Positions 25,899 through 35,211 are shown, counted from the first letter of the stretch. The stretch is DNA of 64,000 nucleotides from JALZCH01 sp036387135 (GCA_036387135.1 DASVUH010000019.1:124001-188000), one strand, 5' to 3'. A program made the numbers and translations. The notes: a model not told the origin generated them from the sequence alone.

Positions 25899-26687
25899 AT
25901 GAAAAACAGACCGATTCGGATTTTTCTTTCCGTTGTCAGTTTATTCTCTATTGTGCTGGCATCATCGGCGATTAAAGCCGGTTCGATAAAATTGTCGGAC
26001 GTTGTTCAAGTCGTCAGCAGCAATCCGAATAATCTAAACAAAGGCAGCTTCTCGGAGCTGCGGCTCGATCCGCAGGACGATCCGCGCAGCAATGGCGCAG
26101 CTGTACCGCAGCAAACGCCGCCGACAAATCCGCGAATTCAAACCGAAGGAGTAGTTGAAATTACGGAAGAGCCTTGCGATTGCCCGGATTTGCCGGTTCC
26201 GCCGGCGATTGTGCGCGGCGGCGGTTTTCCGTGGTGGGTTTTAGGTTTCGGCGCAATTCCGCTGCTGTTCTTAAAACGCGACGATGATGACGAGCGCAGA
26301 ACGCCGACACCGACGCCGACGGAAACTCCGACCGTCACTCCGACGCCGACAGAGACCCCGACTGTAACGCCGACGCCGACGGTTACACCAACACCGACGG
26401 AGACGCCTACAGTTACTCCGACGCCGACTGTGACTCCGACGCCGACTGTGACGCCAACTCCAACGGTTACGCCGAGCGTGACGCCAACTCCGTCGGAAAC
26501 GCCTACGCCGACAGTCACGCCGACTCCGACGGGAACGAAAACTCCGCCGCCGACAATGACGCCGACGCCGAAACCGATACCCGAACCGTTGACGCTGCTA
26601 CTGTTCGGCACGGGATTAGCGGGCGTGGGCGCGGTTGCGCGGCGACGCTGGCGGAAAAAACAACAAGAGGAAGAAGACTCCGAATAA
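25899..26687 (+). CDS. PEP-CTERM surface protein with Thr-Pro repeat stalk
   Basis: Exported protein of 262 residues. A signal peptide (about 1-26) and a short mature region with CDCPDLPVPP are followed by a probable helix (FPWWVLGFGAIPLLFL) and an acidic linker. About 90 residues of TPTPTVTPTPTETPT repeats come next. The end is a PEP-CTERM sorting signal: PIPEPLTLLLF, a hydrophobic segment, then RRRWRKK. PEP-CTERM proteins are processed by an exosortase and are tied to exopolysaccharide and biofilm formation; no exosortase gene is in the window. The Thr-rich stalk is a likely glycosylation platform. AGGA upstream of the ATG supports the start. Confidence 0.82.
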   Translation: MKNRPIRIFLSVVSLFSIVLASSAIKAGSIKLSDVVQVVSSNPNNLNKGSFSELRLDPQDDPRSNGAAVPQQTPPTNPRIQTEGVVEITEEPCDCPDLPVPPAIVRGGGFPWWVLGFGAIPLLFLKRDDDDERRTPTPTPTETPTVTPTPTETPTVTPTPTVTPTPTETPTVTPTPTVTPTPTVTPTPTVTPSVTPTPSETPTPTVTPTPTGTKTPPPTMTPTPKPIPEPLTLLLFGTGLAGVGAVARRRWRKKQQEEEDSE

Positions 26688-26706
26688 AGATTCGCGGCGA
26701 CAGCCA

Positions 26707-26754
26707 GCGCCCGGCGGCTCAATTTGATAGAAATCAAACGATTACGCCGGGCGC
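26707..26754 (+). terminator. GC-rich hairpin after the PEP-CTERM gene
   Basis: GCGCCCGGCG (26707-26716) pairs perfectly with CGCCGGGCGC (26745-26754). The loop holds a smaller TTGAT/ATCAA hairpin. An ATTTTT tract follows a few bases later. It could be a terminator or a leader element of the next gene. Confidence 0.5.
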
Positions 26755-26811
26755 GTCCAAATTTTTAGTCGCAAACGTTATTTCGGTTCGATTTTTTGAG
26801 AGGCACAACCG

Positions 26812-27750
26812 ATGAAAAGAATTTGTTACAGCACGTTTCTCGTTTTCAGCTTGCTGCTCGTTTTCGGCTTGACGGACGCGAGCGCGCAGAGACGCAACCG
26901 TCAACAGGCAGTTCCGACGACCGGCAGGCTTTCGGTCAAAACCATGCCCGCCGCGTATCCCGTTTTGGTTAACGGCAAACCGTGGGGTTTATCGGGCAAT
27001 CCGAATCCGAACGAAGTTGATTTGTCGCCCGGCACTTATCTGGTCGAAATTCAGTTTCCTAAAAAAAGCTGGACGAGAGAAATTATCGTCAACGCCGGAC
27101 GCAGAAGCTGCATTTGTTTGACTTACAACGAGCGCGTCCTCGAAAAATTCTGTCCCTACGATTTGCGCGTTGACGCGCCGACGGAAGTGACCGACGGAGA
27201 TTTGATTACATTTTCGAGCAGCGTCAACTATGGGGGACCGACTCCGCTCGCATATCGCTGGACGGTATCACCCGAATCCGCGCGCATCACGAGCGGTCAA
27301 GGCACGCCTTCGATTACCGTTGACACGACCGGTTTAGCCGGACAATCGGTAACGGCGCGTCTCGAATCCGAAGACACAACGGGCGATGAGAGCTGTCGCG
27401 CCGCCAACACGGCGACCGTCCCGGTCAAACCGCCGCCGCCGCCGCCGCCAATCACTTGTTTCGATTGCTTTACGTTTGTCGCCTTCGATGATGTCAAAGC
27501 GCGTCTCGATAATTTCACGATTGAATTGGCGAACCGCCCTGATTATCAAGCCTACATCATCACTTACGGCAGACGCGGCAGCCGCTTGACTTCGCCCGAC
27601 CGGCTGGGAGTGCGCGCACGAGATTATCTCGTCAGAAATCGCGGAATTGACCCGCGCCGAATCACAATCGTCAACGGCGGCAACAAAGACCGCGCCGGTT
27701 ACGATTTGTTTCTCTTACCGCCCGGCGCAAATCCGCCCGTGCCGCGTTAG
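26812..27750 (+). CDS. Exported PKD-like/OmpA-like domain protein
   Basis: 312 residues. A signal peptide (ending DASAQ) precedes a PEGA-like beta domain (about 40-105, VKTMPAAYPVLVNGKPWG...PGTYLVEIQFP). A PKD/Ig-like domain (about 115-200, with YRWTVSPESARITSGQGTPSITV), a poly-proline linker and an OmpA-like module (about 218-300, with VKARLDNFTIELANRPDYQAYI and RARDYLVRNRGIDPRRITIVNGG) follow. The last two modules are clearly related to the end of the protein at 14486-16963. The canonical OmpA peptidoglycan residues are not obvious, so wall binding is inferred. It is probably expressed with or after the PEP-CTERM gene; a strong terminator follows. Confidence 0.78.
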   Translation: MKRICYSTFLVFSLLLVFGLTDASAQRRNRQQAVPTTGRLSVKTMPAAYPVLVNGKPWGLSGNPNPNEVDLSPGTYLVEIQFPKKSWTREIIVNAGRRSCICLTYNERVLEKFCPYDLRVDAPTEVTDGDLITFSSSVNYGGPTPLAYRWTVSPESARITSGQGTPSITVDTTGLAGQSVTARLESEDTTGDESCRAANTATVPVKPPPPPPPITCFDCFTFVAFDDVKARLDNFTIELANRPDYQAYIITYGRRGSRLTSPDRLGVRARDYLVRNRGIDPRRITIVNGGNKDRAGYDLFLLPPGANPPVPR

Positions 27751-27770
27751 TTTTAACGAAACGCAAAACT

Positions 27771-27806
27771 AAAAAGAGCGACGAATCTCATTTCGTCGCT
27801 CTTTTT
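27771..27806 (+). terminator. Strong terminator after the OmpA-like gene
   Basis: AAAAAGAGCGACGAA pairs with TTCGTCGCTCTTTTT around a 5-6 base loop. A and T runs on both sides make it bidirectional. Confidence 0.9.
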
Positions 27807-27840
27807 AATTGAAATTATACGGAAATTAAAATCAATATTT

Positions 27841-27899
27841 GTTTAGCGGCGGGCTTGCCCGCCTTTCGCATTGAAGAGCGGGCAAGCCTGCCGCTAAAC
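27841..27899. repeat. GC-rich inverted repeat (REP-like)
   Basis: The 22-base arms 27841-27862 and 27878-27899 are complementary with one mismatch and contain GCGGGCTTGCCCGC. It lies between convergent genes and resembles repetitive extragenic palindromes more than the A/T-rich tandem hairpins. Confidence 0.8.
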
Positions 27900-27929
27900 T
27901 GAGGTTTCATTTTTAATTTCGGCTTATCG

Positions 27930-30338
27930 TTATTTTTTCAGTTCGACAACAGTTGCGCCATTTCCGCCTTCGTCTTGCGCGGCAATGGCGTAGCGTTGAA
28001 CATGCGGATGATTTTTCAAAAAGCTGTGAACCGCCGCTCGCAAAGCTCCCGTGCCGATGCCGTGAATCACGCGCACGCGCGGGAAGCCGCTCAAGTAAGC
28101 GTTGTCCAAAAATTTGTCGAGCAAATCTTCCGCCTCGTCCGTGCGTTTGCCGACGAGATTTAATTCGGCGTTGCGGTTTTCCTCTTCAAAACGCAGATTT
28201 GATTCCGCTCTTTTGGCTTTTTCCTGCAATCGTTCGAGTTTTCCCTGCGTTTGCTGCGGCTGTTCATCGGCAACTCTTTCCAAATTCTCGACTTTTTCAC
28301 GAAGGCGCATTGCGCCGACAAGAACTTCCGCTTCGTTGTCGCTCAGTTTTTCTACCGTTCCAATCGAGCCGAAATTTTTCAAACGCACTTTTGCGCCGAC
28401 GGCGATTGGTAAATCGGATTTCGGAGCTTGTTCTTTTGCTTTTGAATCTCCGGCAAAAGCCGATTGGTCGCTTATGGTTGCGGCTGCGGCGCGTTTTAAT
28501 TCGGCTTTTCTGGCTTGCGCGTCTTTTTCAATTTTGGCGCGAATCGTTTTGTCTTCAATTCCTTCGAGCAAAGCGCGCGATTGGCGGTCAAATTCTTCTA
28601 ATGTTTTCGCCAGTTCGCGTTCAAATTCGCGGCTGCGTTCCTGTTCGCGTTTTTGAAAATCGCGTTCGAGCTGCGAATATTTTTCCGCCGTCGCGCTGCG
28701 TTCTTCTTCCACCGCGCGGCGCAAATCTTCGGCTTCGGCGACTTCGCGGCGCAAATTCGTTAAATATTCCGAGGCGTCGAGTGACGAACGATCAACATTT
28801 AGTTTCGCATTCTCAATCACCGCATCGGGGATTCCGAAACGTCGTGCGATCTCGATTCCGGCTGAAATTCCGGCGATTCCGGTTCGCAAACGATAAGTCG
28901 GCTTTAACGTTTTTTCGTCAAACTCGACCGAAGCGTTTTGCACGCCCGGCGAATTTCCCGCGTACATTTTCAAACCGCGATAATGCGTCGAAGCTAAAAC
29001 GTGCGCACCGCAGTTTTGGCGGAAATGATCAACGACCGCGACGCCGAGCGCAGAACCTTCTTCCGGGTCTGTTCCCGTTCCGACTTCATCCAGCAAAACC
29101 AGCCCCGGACGCTCGCACGATTGCATCATTGCGGCGATGTTTGAAACGTGCGACGTAAAAGTCGAAAGATTTGCGGCGAGCGATTGCTGATCGCCGATGT
29201 CTGCCAGAATCGAGCGATAAAATGGAACTTCAGCGTCGTTTGCCGGAACCGGGACGCCCGACAAAGCCATTAAACTCAGCAATCCGGCGGTTTTTAAAAC
29301 AACGGTTTTGCCGCCCGCGTTTGCGCCCGAAATAATCATCACCGGCTTTTCCGCCGTCATTTCAAACGATAGCGGCACAATTTGCCCGCCCTGTTTTCGC
29401 AGGTTTTCTTCCAAAAGCGGATGACGCGCTTCGCGCAAAAACAAAATGTCATCAGCCGAAATTTTCGGGATGACGCAATCGAAATCGCGGAAAAACGCGG
29501 CTCTGGCGTTGACGAAATCAAGCTCGGAAACGGCGGCGATTGCCGCTTCGATTCCCGCAAGCTCCCAGCGCAAACTTTCGGTTAAATCAAAAAGCACGCG
29601 CGCCGTTTCGCGTTCTTCCGCTTCGCGCAGAGCCTGCAATTCGTTATTCGCCTCGATTGTTTGCAGCGGCTCGATAAAAATCGTTTGCCCGGATGAAGAA
29701 AAACCGTGCGCGACGCCGTGCAGGCGACCGCGAAAATCCGTCTTGATCGGAATCACAAAACGGTCGTTGCGAACCGTGATAAATTCGTCCTGCACGGCGG
29801 ATTCGGTTTTCGCCATAATGCTTTCGAGCGATTTTGAAATGCGTTCGCGCTGGCGGTTAATGTCGCTGCGGATTCTGGCGAGTTCGGGCGAAGCGCGGTC
29901 GTCGAGAATTCCGCCGGGCAGAATTTTTTCCTGCAAACGGCGCGAAACTCGCTGCAATTCGCGCGGCACGCGCTCGATGATTTGAGTTAAAACGGGCGCA
30001 GATTCTTTTTCCGACAAAATTATCAAACGCGCCGACAACGCCTGTTCGATCAAATTCGCCAAATCGAGCATTGCGAGCGGTTCGAGCGCGGCGTTTTCGA
30101 TTCGCAAAATTGCCAGCGAATCGGACGGATCGGAGATGCTTGAAAAATTAAAACCCGCGCCGCGTTCTTTGAGCGCCACGGTTTCGGCAACGGCTTCGAG
30201 CTGTCTCTGCAATTCGGCGCGGTCTTGAACGGGCTGTAAATCCTCAATTCGCCCTGCGCCCATCGGCGTTTGCGCGTATCGAATCAAAAGCGCGCGCAGT
30301 TTGTCATATTCCAAAGCTGAAAATGATTGCGTATTCAT
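27930..30338 (-). CDS. mutS2: MutS2 family ATPase/endonuclease with Smr domain
   Basis: MutS2 proteins lack the mismatch-reading domains of MutS and act in suppressing recombination or rescuing collided ribosomes, depending on the organism. The 802-residue protein has a core/clamp region and a Walker A motif SGANAGGKTVVLK (about 335-347). A Walker B (LVLLDEVGTGTDPEEGSAL), a long coiled coil (about 520-620), a KOW-like segment and a C-terminal Smr nuclease domain (about 725-802, with VIHGIGTGALRAAV) follow. Complete and of normal length. A TACAAT -10-like box at 30346-30351 sits only 7 bases before the ATG, so the mRNA may have almost no leader. Confidence 0.95.
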   Translation of the reverse strand: MNTQSFSALEYDKLRALLIRYAQTPMGAGRIEDLQPVQDRAELQRQLEAVAETVALKERGAGFNFSSISDPSDSLAILRIENAALEPLAMLDLANLIEQALSARLIILSEKESAPVLTQIIERVPRELQRVSRRLQEKILPGGILDDRASPELARIRSDINRQRERISKSLESIMAKTESAVQDEFITVRNDRFVIPIKTDFRGRLHGVAHGFSSSGQTIFIEPLQTIEANNELQALREAEERETARVLFDLTESLRWELAGIEAAIAAVSELDFVNARAAFFRDFDCVIPKISADDILFLREARHPLLEENLRKQGGQIVPLSFEMTAEKPVMIISGANAGGKTVVLKTAGLLSLMALSGVPVPANDAEVPFYRSILADIGDQQSLAANLSTFTSHVSNIAAMMQSCERPGLVLLDEVGTGTDPEEGSALGVAVVDHFRQNCGAHVLASTHYRGLKMYAGNSPGVQNASVEFDEKTLKPTYRLRTGIAGISAGIEIARRFGIPDAVIENAKLNVDRSSLDASEYLTNLRREVAEAEDLRRAVEEERSATAEKYSQLERDFQKREQERSREFERELAKTLEEFDRQSRALLEGIEDKTIRAKIEKDAQARKAELKRAAAATISDQSAFAGDSKAKEQAPKSDLPIAVGAKVRLKNFGSIGTVEKLSDNEAEVLVGAMRLREKVENLERVADEQPQQTQGKLERLQEKAKRAESNLRFEEENRNAELNLVGKRTDEAEDLLDKFLDNAYLSGFPRVRVIHGIGTGALRAAVHSFLKNHPHVQRYAIAAQDEGGNGATVVELKK

Positions 30339-30437
30339 TGAGAAAATTGTAGCGCATTCTGCAAGCCCTTTGGGCTAAAATTGCATCAAACAAATCGTCT
30401 TTTTTAGAAATTCATATTCAAAATTTTCTATACAAAA

Positions 30438-32375
30438 TTGCGAGCTAGAATAAACGCAAAATTCATTTTCCGCGTCGGCTTTTTAATAACCGCGCTTTTT
30501 ATACTTTTACCCAGTACGGCATTCTCGAAAGACGTGTGGACGCGCGTACGATCGCAGAATTTTGAATTAACCGGAAACGCTTCGGAAACCCGGATTCGCT
30601 CCGCCGCGCGCAATCTCGAACAGTTTCGGGAATTTTTCAGGCAGCAATTTCCCCAATTAAATCTCGATTCGTCTCTTCCGCTGCGCGTGGTCGTTTTTAA
30701 TGAACACGAATCGTATCGCCCGTTTCAACCGCTTCGCTCGGATGGTTCCGCCGATACAGCGGCAGTCGGTTATTTTCAACCCGGACTTGAGGCGAATTAC
30801 ATCGTTTTTCCGGTCAATGAAAAAACCGCCGCGCCGAGCACGGTTTATCACGAATACGTTCATTTCATTGTTCACAACAATTTGCAGCGCGCCGATATTC
30901 CGCCGTGGCTCAACGAAGGTCTTGCCGAATATTTTCAAACGTTTCGCGCCGAAAACGACCGCGTTGTTTTGGGCGAAACACAACCGGCACTGCTTAAATT
31001 GATGGAAAGCGAAACCTTGATTCCGTTTGAGACTTTTTTCAAAACCGACCGTTTCGCCCTGCAAAATCAAGGCAATCACGGCAGGTCGCTGTTTTACGCC
31101 GAGGCGTGGGCGCTGGCTCATTATTTTCAAACCGGAGCGCGGCGAACGGAATTCAACAAATTTTTCTCGCTTCTGCTCGCCGGAGAAACTGTTTCGGATG
31201 CATTCAAAACCGCGTTTCGGATTGACAGCGCGACGCTCGAAAAAGAACTGAAAAATCATTTGACCGCAAAACAATTTGCGAGCGTCTCAATCGAGTTAAA
31301 AACCACTGCCGAAGCGGATTTAAAATTGCAAACCGCCGTGATTTCAGAGTCCGAAGCGATGACGGTTTTAGGTCATCTTTTGTTTCAGCAAAATCGTTTC
31401 GCCGAAGCCGCCGCGCTGCTCGAAAAAGCGGTTAAAGCGGATGACTCGAACTCGGTCGCGCACGCCTCGCTCGGCGCGGCGTTGACGCTTCAGAAAAAAT
31501 TCGCTGCCGCCGAGCCGCATTTTGAAAAGGCTCTGCGAATCGGCGCGGGCGGTTTTCTGTCGCCGTTTTTATACGGCTATGCTTTGTTCAAGCAGGAAGC
31601 GGACGCGGGCGGTTACGTCAAAGCAATTCCGGCTGCCAAAACCTCGCAAATGCGCGCTCTGCTCAAGAAATCAATCGAGCTGAATCCGAATTTCGCCGCT
31701 TCTTATCAGGTTTTAGCCAACATCAATTTAATCAACGGCGAAGATTTGGGCGAAGCCATCGGGCTGTTGAAAACGGCGATTCGGCTCGAACCGGGAAATT
31801 TGCGATTTGTTTTTGATTTGGCGCAGGTCAATCTGCGGCTGACGAATTACGTCGAAGCGGAAACGCTCGCCGACAAAGTTTTTCAAACAACCGCCGACAA
31901 AGATTTGCGTTTGAACGCGCAATCGGTCGCCATCAGCGCGCGAAGTATCCGAGCGCGGCTTAACGCTATTGACATCGAGGAAATAAAAGGCAAAGACGCG
32001 GCGCTGCCGGTAATTTCGCAGGAAGAAGGCTTGCTCCAAGCCATAAACGAAGCATTGCGAAAACCGGGCGCGGGCGAGCAGCGCATTTTAGGAATTCTGA
32101 CCGAAATCGAATGCCGTGGAAAAAGCAGCACGTTTGTAGTTCAAGGCAATAATCCGGCAGACAACGCCCTGATTTTCAGCGCGCCCGAATTGCAAAAAGT
32201 GCCCATGAAAACTTTCGCGCCCGATCTCGAAGGACGGCAAATCGGCTGCGATGCGAGAAAACTGGCAAATCCGGTGGTTTTGACATATCGCCCGACGAAA
32301 GAAACAAACACGACATTCAAAGGCGAAGTCGTTTCAATCGAGTTTGTGCCGAGTTATTTTAGGTTTCTGTCCTAA
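30438..32375 (+). CDS. Exported HExxH-motif (peptidase MA-like/DUF1570) and TPR protein, copy 1
   Basis: 645 residues from a TTG start; no in-frame ATG is near, and a TATACA box lies 4 bases upstream, pointing to a leaderless message. A signal peptide (about 1-30) is followed by a zinc-peptidase-like domain with HEYVH at 138-142 and NEGLAEY at 159-165. That is the gluzincin pattern, in which a glutamate downstream completes the metal site. About five TPR units (about 305-480) follow, then a C-terminal beta domain (ILTEIECRGKSSTFVVQ). Tandem paralogue of the next gene. The substrate is unknown. Confidence 0.78.
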   Translation: MRARINAKFIFRVGFLITALFILLPSTAFSKDVWTRVRSQNFELTGNASETRIRSAARNLEQFREFFRQQFPQLNLDSSLPLRVVVFNEHESYRPFQPLRSDGSADTAAVGYFQPGLEANYIVFPVNEKTAAPSTVYHEYVHFIVHNNLQRADIPPWLNEGLAEYFQTFRAENDRVVLGETQPALLKLMESETLIPFETFFKTDRFALQNQGNHGRSLFYAEAWALAHYFQTGARRTEFNKFFSLLLAGETVSDAFKTAFRIDSATLEKELKNHLTAKQFASVSIELKTTAEADLKLQTAVISESEAMTVLGHLLFQQNRFAEAAALLEKAVKADDSNSVAHASLGAALTLQKKFAAAEPHFEKALRIGAGGFLSPFLYGYALFKQEADAGGYVKAIPAAKTSQMRALLKKSIELNPNFAASYQVLANINLINGEDLGEAIGLLKTAIRLEPGNLRFVFDLAQVNLRLTNYVEAETLADKVFQTTADKDLRLNAQSVAISARSIRARLNAIDIEEIKGKDAALPVISQEEGLLQAINEALRKPGAGEQRILGILTEIECRGKSSTFVVQGNNPADNALIFSAPELQKVPMKTFAPDLEGRQIGCDARKLANPVVLTYRPTKETNTTFKGEVVSIEFVPSYFRFLS

Positions 32376-32455
32376 GTGTTGACAAAATAACGGTAATTAT
32401 CTAAATTTTTCTTTCTACTCCTCGTAGCACAACCTTAGAATTCGGAGAAATAAAA

Positions 32456-34390
32456 ATGAAAACTCACCTTTTGCTCTTTCTTGTCCTCGGACTGTTGATT
32501 TCCCCTGTTTTTGCATCAGCCAAAGACGAATGGACGAGCGTTAAATCGAAAAATTTTGAATTAATCGGCGACGCCGCCGAAAAAGATATTCGCCGCGTAG
32601 CAACGAAGTTTGAACAATTTCGCGAAACGTTTCGCAAGCTTTTTCCCAAAGCCAATTTTGATTCGGCGATTCCGACGCGAGTCGTCGTTTTTAAAAATTC
32701 CCGCACTTACAAGCCTTTTAAGCCTGTTCGCGCCAACGGAAAAACGGACGAAGGAATTGCCGGATATTTTCAGCCGGGAGAGGATGTAAATTACATCACG
32801 CTTTCCATCGAGCGAGAAGATGAGGAAACTTTCGGCACGATTTTTCACGAATACGTCCATTTTATGCTCGAAAATAATTTCGGGCGCTCGACCGTTCCGG
32901 CGTGGTTTAACGAAGGTTTGGCGGAATATTATCAAACTTTCGGCATCGAAAACGACCAGAAAGTCAGTCTCGGCAAGCTTCAGGACGTACATCTGGTTCT
33001 TCTGAATGAGAATAAATTAATTCCGCTCGAAACTTTTTTTGCGATTGATAATTTTTCCCTCCACAATCAGGGAAATCACGGCAGAAATATTTTCTACGCG
33101 CAGGCTTGGGCTTTGCAGCATTATTTGCAGCAGGGGAACAAAGGCGCGCGGCGCGGGCAATTAAGCAAATTTATCGGGTTGCTGCAAGCGAACAAAACGC
33201 CGCGCGAGGCTTTTCAGGAAGCGTTTCAAACCGATTATCAAACGATGGAAAAAGAATTGCGCGATTATGTCGGGCGGCGTTCTTTCAATTACGAAACCAT
33301 CACTTTTAAAGAAAAGCTGACGTTTGACGCCGAAATCAAATCCCTGACGATTTCCGATGCGGAAGCCAACGCTTTTCTCGGCGATTTGCTGCTGCACACA
33401 CACCGTTTGGACGATGCCGCCGCGAGATTGCAGCAGGCGATTGCCGCCGATGACAAAGTGGCGATGGCGCACGCTTCGATGGGAATGACCAGAATGCGGC
33501 AGAAAAATTTCCCCGAAGCCAAAAAGCATTTGGAAAAAGCCGTTGCGCTCAACGCCAACAATTATCTGGCGCATTATTATTACGCATACGTTTTGAGCCG
33601 CGAGCCGATGGGCGGCGAAAACGGTTTTGTCTCGCGTTACGAATCCGGCGCGGCTGAAAAGATTCGCAGTTCTCTGGTTCAGGCGATTAAGCTCAAACCG
33701 GATTTTGCCGAATCATATCGTCTGGCGGCTTTTGTTAATCTGGTCAATAACGAAAATCTCGACGAAGGAATAACGCTGCTGAAACGCGCTCTGCAATACG
33801 AACCGGGAAATCAATGGTTTGCGCTCGATCTGGCGCAGATTTACGCGCGGCAGGAAAAATTTGACGATGCCAGAAAGATTGCCGAAAAAATCGCGGCAAC
33901 AGCCGTCGAACCGGAATTGCGTTCGGGTTCGCAAGCGATTTTAGGTCAAATAAACTCGATGGCTGAACAAACGGCGCATATCAAAGCCCTGAAAGAACGC
34001 GGCGAAAATGTGATGGTCGTCGAGCAATCCGAAGCGACTACGCCGGAAGAAGCGATGAATTCAGCCATCAATCAGGCTCTCAGAAAACCGCAAGCCGGAG
34101 AAACGCGCGTTTTGGGTCATTTGACCGAGATTGAATGCGATTCGAAAGGTCAAGCCTTTGTCGTGCGCGCCGACAATCAAACGCTTAAACTGCGTCTCGG
34201 CGCGGCACAAAGCCTGCTGCTGATGGCTTTCACGCCCGAAATGAACGGCGGGCAAATCAACTGCGGCGCGCGCAAACCGGAAAATTTCGTCGTCGCCACT
34301 TACAAAACTGCAACCGACGCCAAAGCAAAAGCCGCAGGAGAAATAGTCGCGCTCGAATTTGTGCCGAACAATTTCAAATTAAAGCAGTAA
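32456..34390 (+). CDS. Exported HExxH-motif (peptidase MA-like/DUF1570) and TPR protein, copy 2
   Basis: 644 residues with a clear GGAGA ribosome site before the ATG. The layout matches the preceding gene: signal peptide (ending FASA), HEYVH at 131-135, NEGLAEY at 152-158, NQGNHGR, TPR units and the C-terminal LTEIECDSKGQAFVVR segment. The two copies are clearly homologous over their length but much diverged, so the duplication is old. Both keep the metal motif, so both are probably active. The 80-base gap between them contains no terminator, and they may be cotranscribed. Confidence 0.8.
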   Translation: MKTHLLLFLVLGLLISPVFASAKDEWTSVKSKNFELIGDAAEKDIRRVATKFEQFRETFRKLFPKANFDSAIPTRVVVFKNSRTYKPFKPVRANGKTDEGIAGYFQPGEDVNYITLSIEREDEETFGTIFHEYVHFMLENNFGRSTVPAWFNEGLAEYYQTFGIENDQKVSLGKLQDVHLVLLNENKLIPLETFFAIDNFSLHNQGNHGRNIFYAQAWALQHYLQQGNKGARRGQLSKFIGLLQANKTPREAFQEAFQTDYQTMEKELRDYVGRRSFNYETITFKEKLTFDAEIKSLTISDAEANAFLGDLLLHTHRLDDAAARLQQAIAADDKVAMAHASMGMTRMRQKNFPEAKKHLEKAVALNANNYLAHYYYAYVLSREPMGGENGFVSRYESGAAEKIRSSLVQAIKLKPDFAESYRLAAFVNLVNNENLDEGITLLKRALQYEPGNQWFALDLAQIYARQEKFDDARKIAEKIAATAVEPELRSGSQAILGQINSMAEQTAHIKALKERGENVMVVEQSEATTPEEAMNSAINQALRKPQAGETRVLGHLTEIECDSKGQAFVVRADNQTLKLRLGAAQSLLLMAFTPEMNGGQINCGARKPENFVVATYKTATDAKAKAAGEIVALEFVPNNFKLKQ

Positions 34391-34516
34391 AATAAAAGGT
34401 CTCCAAGACAGTATCAATCGTTCTGAGTCCCGTCTTGAGGCGGCTTTTCCTAAGGCTTTAGCCGACTCAAAGTCCTGACTTTGAGCCAATTTCAATTAGT
34501 CGAAATACAAGAAACA

Positions 34517-34599
34517 GAAAATTAACAGGGATAAAAAGGATGAGAGGGATAAATCAAAACAAAAAATATCCCCTTTATCGCTTTCATCCCTGTTAATTC
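34517..34599. repeat. Inverted repeat of period-9 GGGAT units
   Basis: The arms at 34517-34551 and 34567-34599 are imperfect complements; the outer ATTAACAGGGAT is perfect. Same family as 2109-2192 and 42652-42721. Upstream in the same gap is a hairpin CTCAAAGTC/GACTTTGAG near 34471-34489. Confidence 0.8.
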
Positions 34600-34661
34600 T
34601 TTGTCTTTCACTTTTATGAAATATGCTCTGGAACATCCAAATCCGATTTTTGAGACGGCTT

Positions 34662-35096
34662 CTAGTTAGTTTCAGCGTTTTCGCTTAAAAATCGCGCTTT
34701 TAATTCCGGCGTCGGCATCATACAAACGTCCCTTTTGCCGAACAAACGATAACGGTTGCGGGCGAAAAGGCGATAAAAGAAATCTCTCGCCGGGCGCGGC
34801 ACAAATTGAAAAATCGAAAAAATTTGCCATGCGCCGCCAAGCTGTCGGGCGATTTTCAGGGCGGCGGTCGAATGCGTAAAAGCTTTTCCGTTTTCGATTA
34901 AAACGACTGAATCAATGCCCGGCGCGTTTAAATCGTATTGACGTAAAAGCTCCTGCCCGGCTTCGGATTGCAGCGCGGCAAAACGAAAACGGTTTTCGCG
35001 GTCGCGGCGAATAATAAAATTGACCGTGCCGTTGCAGAAATTGCAAACTCCGTCGAAAAGAACAATTGCATTTCCAGCGCTGTCAGTATCGTTCAT
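34662..35096 (-). CDS. DCC-family thiol-disulfide oxidoreductase (DUF393)
   Basis: Small cytoplasmic protein of 144 residues from the ATG at 35096; a TTG one codon earlier is possible. It has the family hallmark LFDGVCNFC (about 13-21), where the two cysteines of DGVCNFC form a thioredoxin-like redox pair. The conserved FAALQSEAGQELL and the C-terminal YRLFARNRYRLFG with RDVC are also present. The physiological partner is unknown for this family. It is divergent from the M23 peptidase gene, with about 185 bases between the starts. Confidence 0.85.
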   Translation of the reverse strand: MNDTDSAGNAIVLFDGVCNFCNGTVNFIIRRDRENRFRFAALQSEAGQELLRQYDLNAPGIDSVVLIENGKAFTHSTAALKIARQLGGAWQIFSIFQFVPRPARDFFYRLFARNRYRLFGKRDVCMMPTPELKARFLSENAETN

Positions 35097-35182
35097 CAAT
35101 TCAATCTTAGCGCTCAGCGGCTTCCCGTCAAATTAAAAGAGCAACGGAGCACCGAAAAAAAGGATTGGATAAAAGTTTCGGC

Positions 35183-35211
35183 TTGCCAAAAATCGGTATT
35201 TTCTGTATAAC
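35183..35211 (+). promoter_or_regulatory. Promoter of the M23 peptidase gene
   Basis: TTGCCA (35183-35188), a 17-base spacer and TATAAC (35206-35211): a near-consensus housekeeping promoter. The predicted transcript starts near 35218, leaving about 65 bases before the ATG. The trp promoter has the same -35 box and spacing. Confidence 0.7.

Noticed and set aside
26138..26737. 199-codon minus-strand frame with VGVGVTVG repeats
   Set aside because: It is the reverse reading of the Thr-Pro repeat region of the PEP-CTERM gene.
27953..29158. 401-codon open frame on the plus strand opposite mutS2
   Set aside because: Very arginine-rich with no motif, fully antisense to a certain mutS2; a by-product of codon bias.
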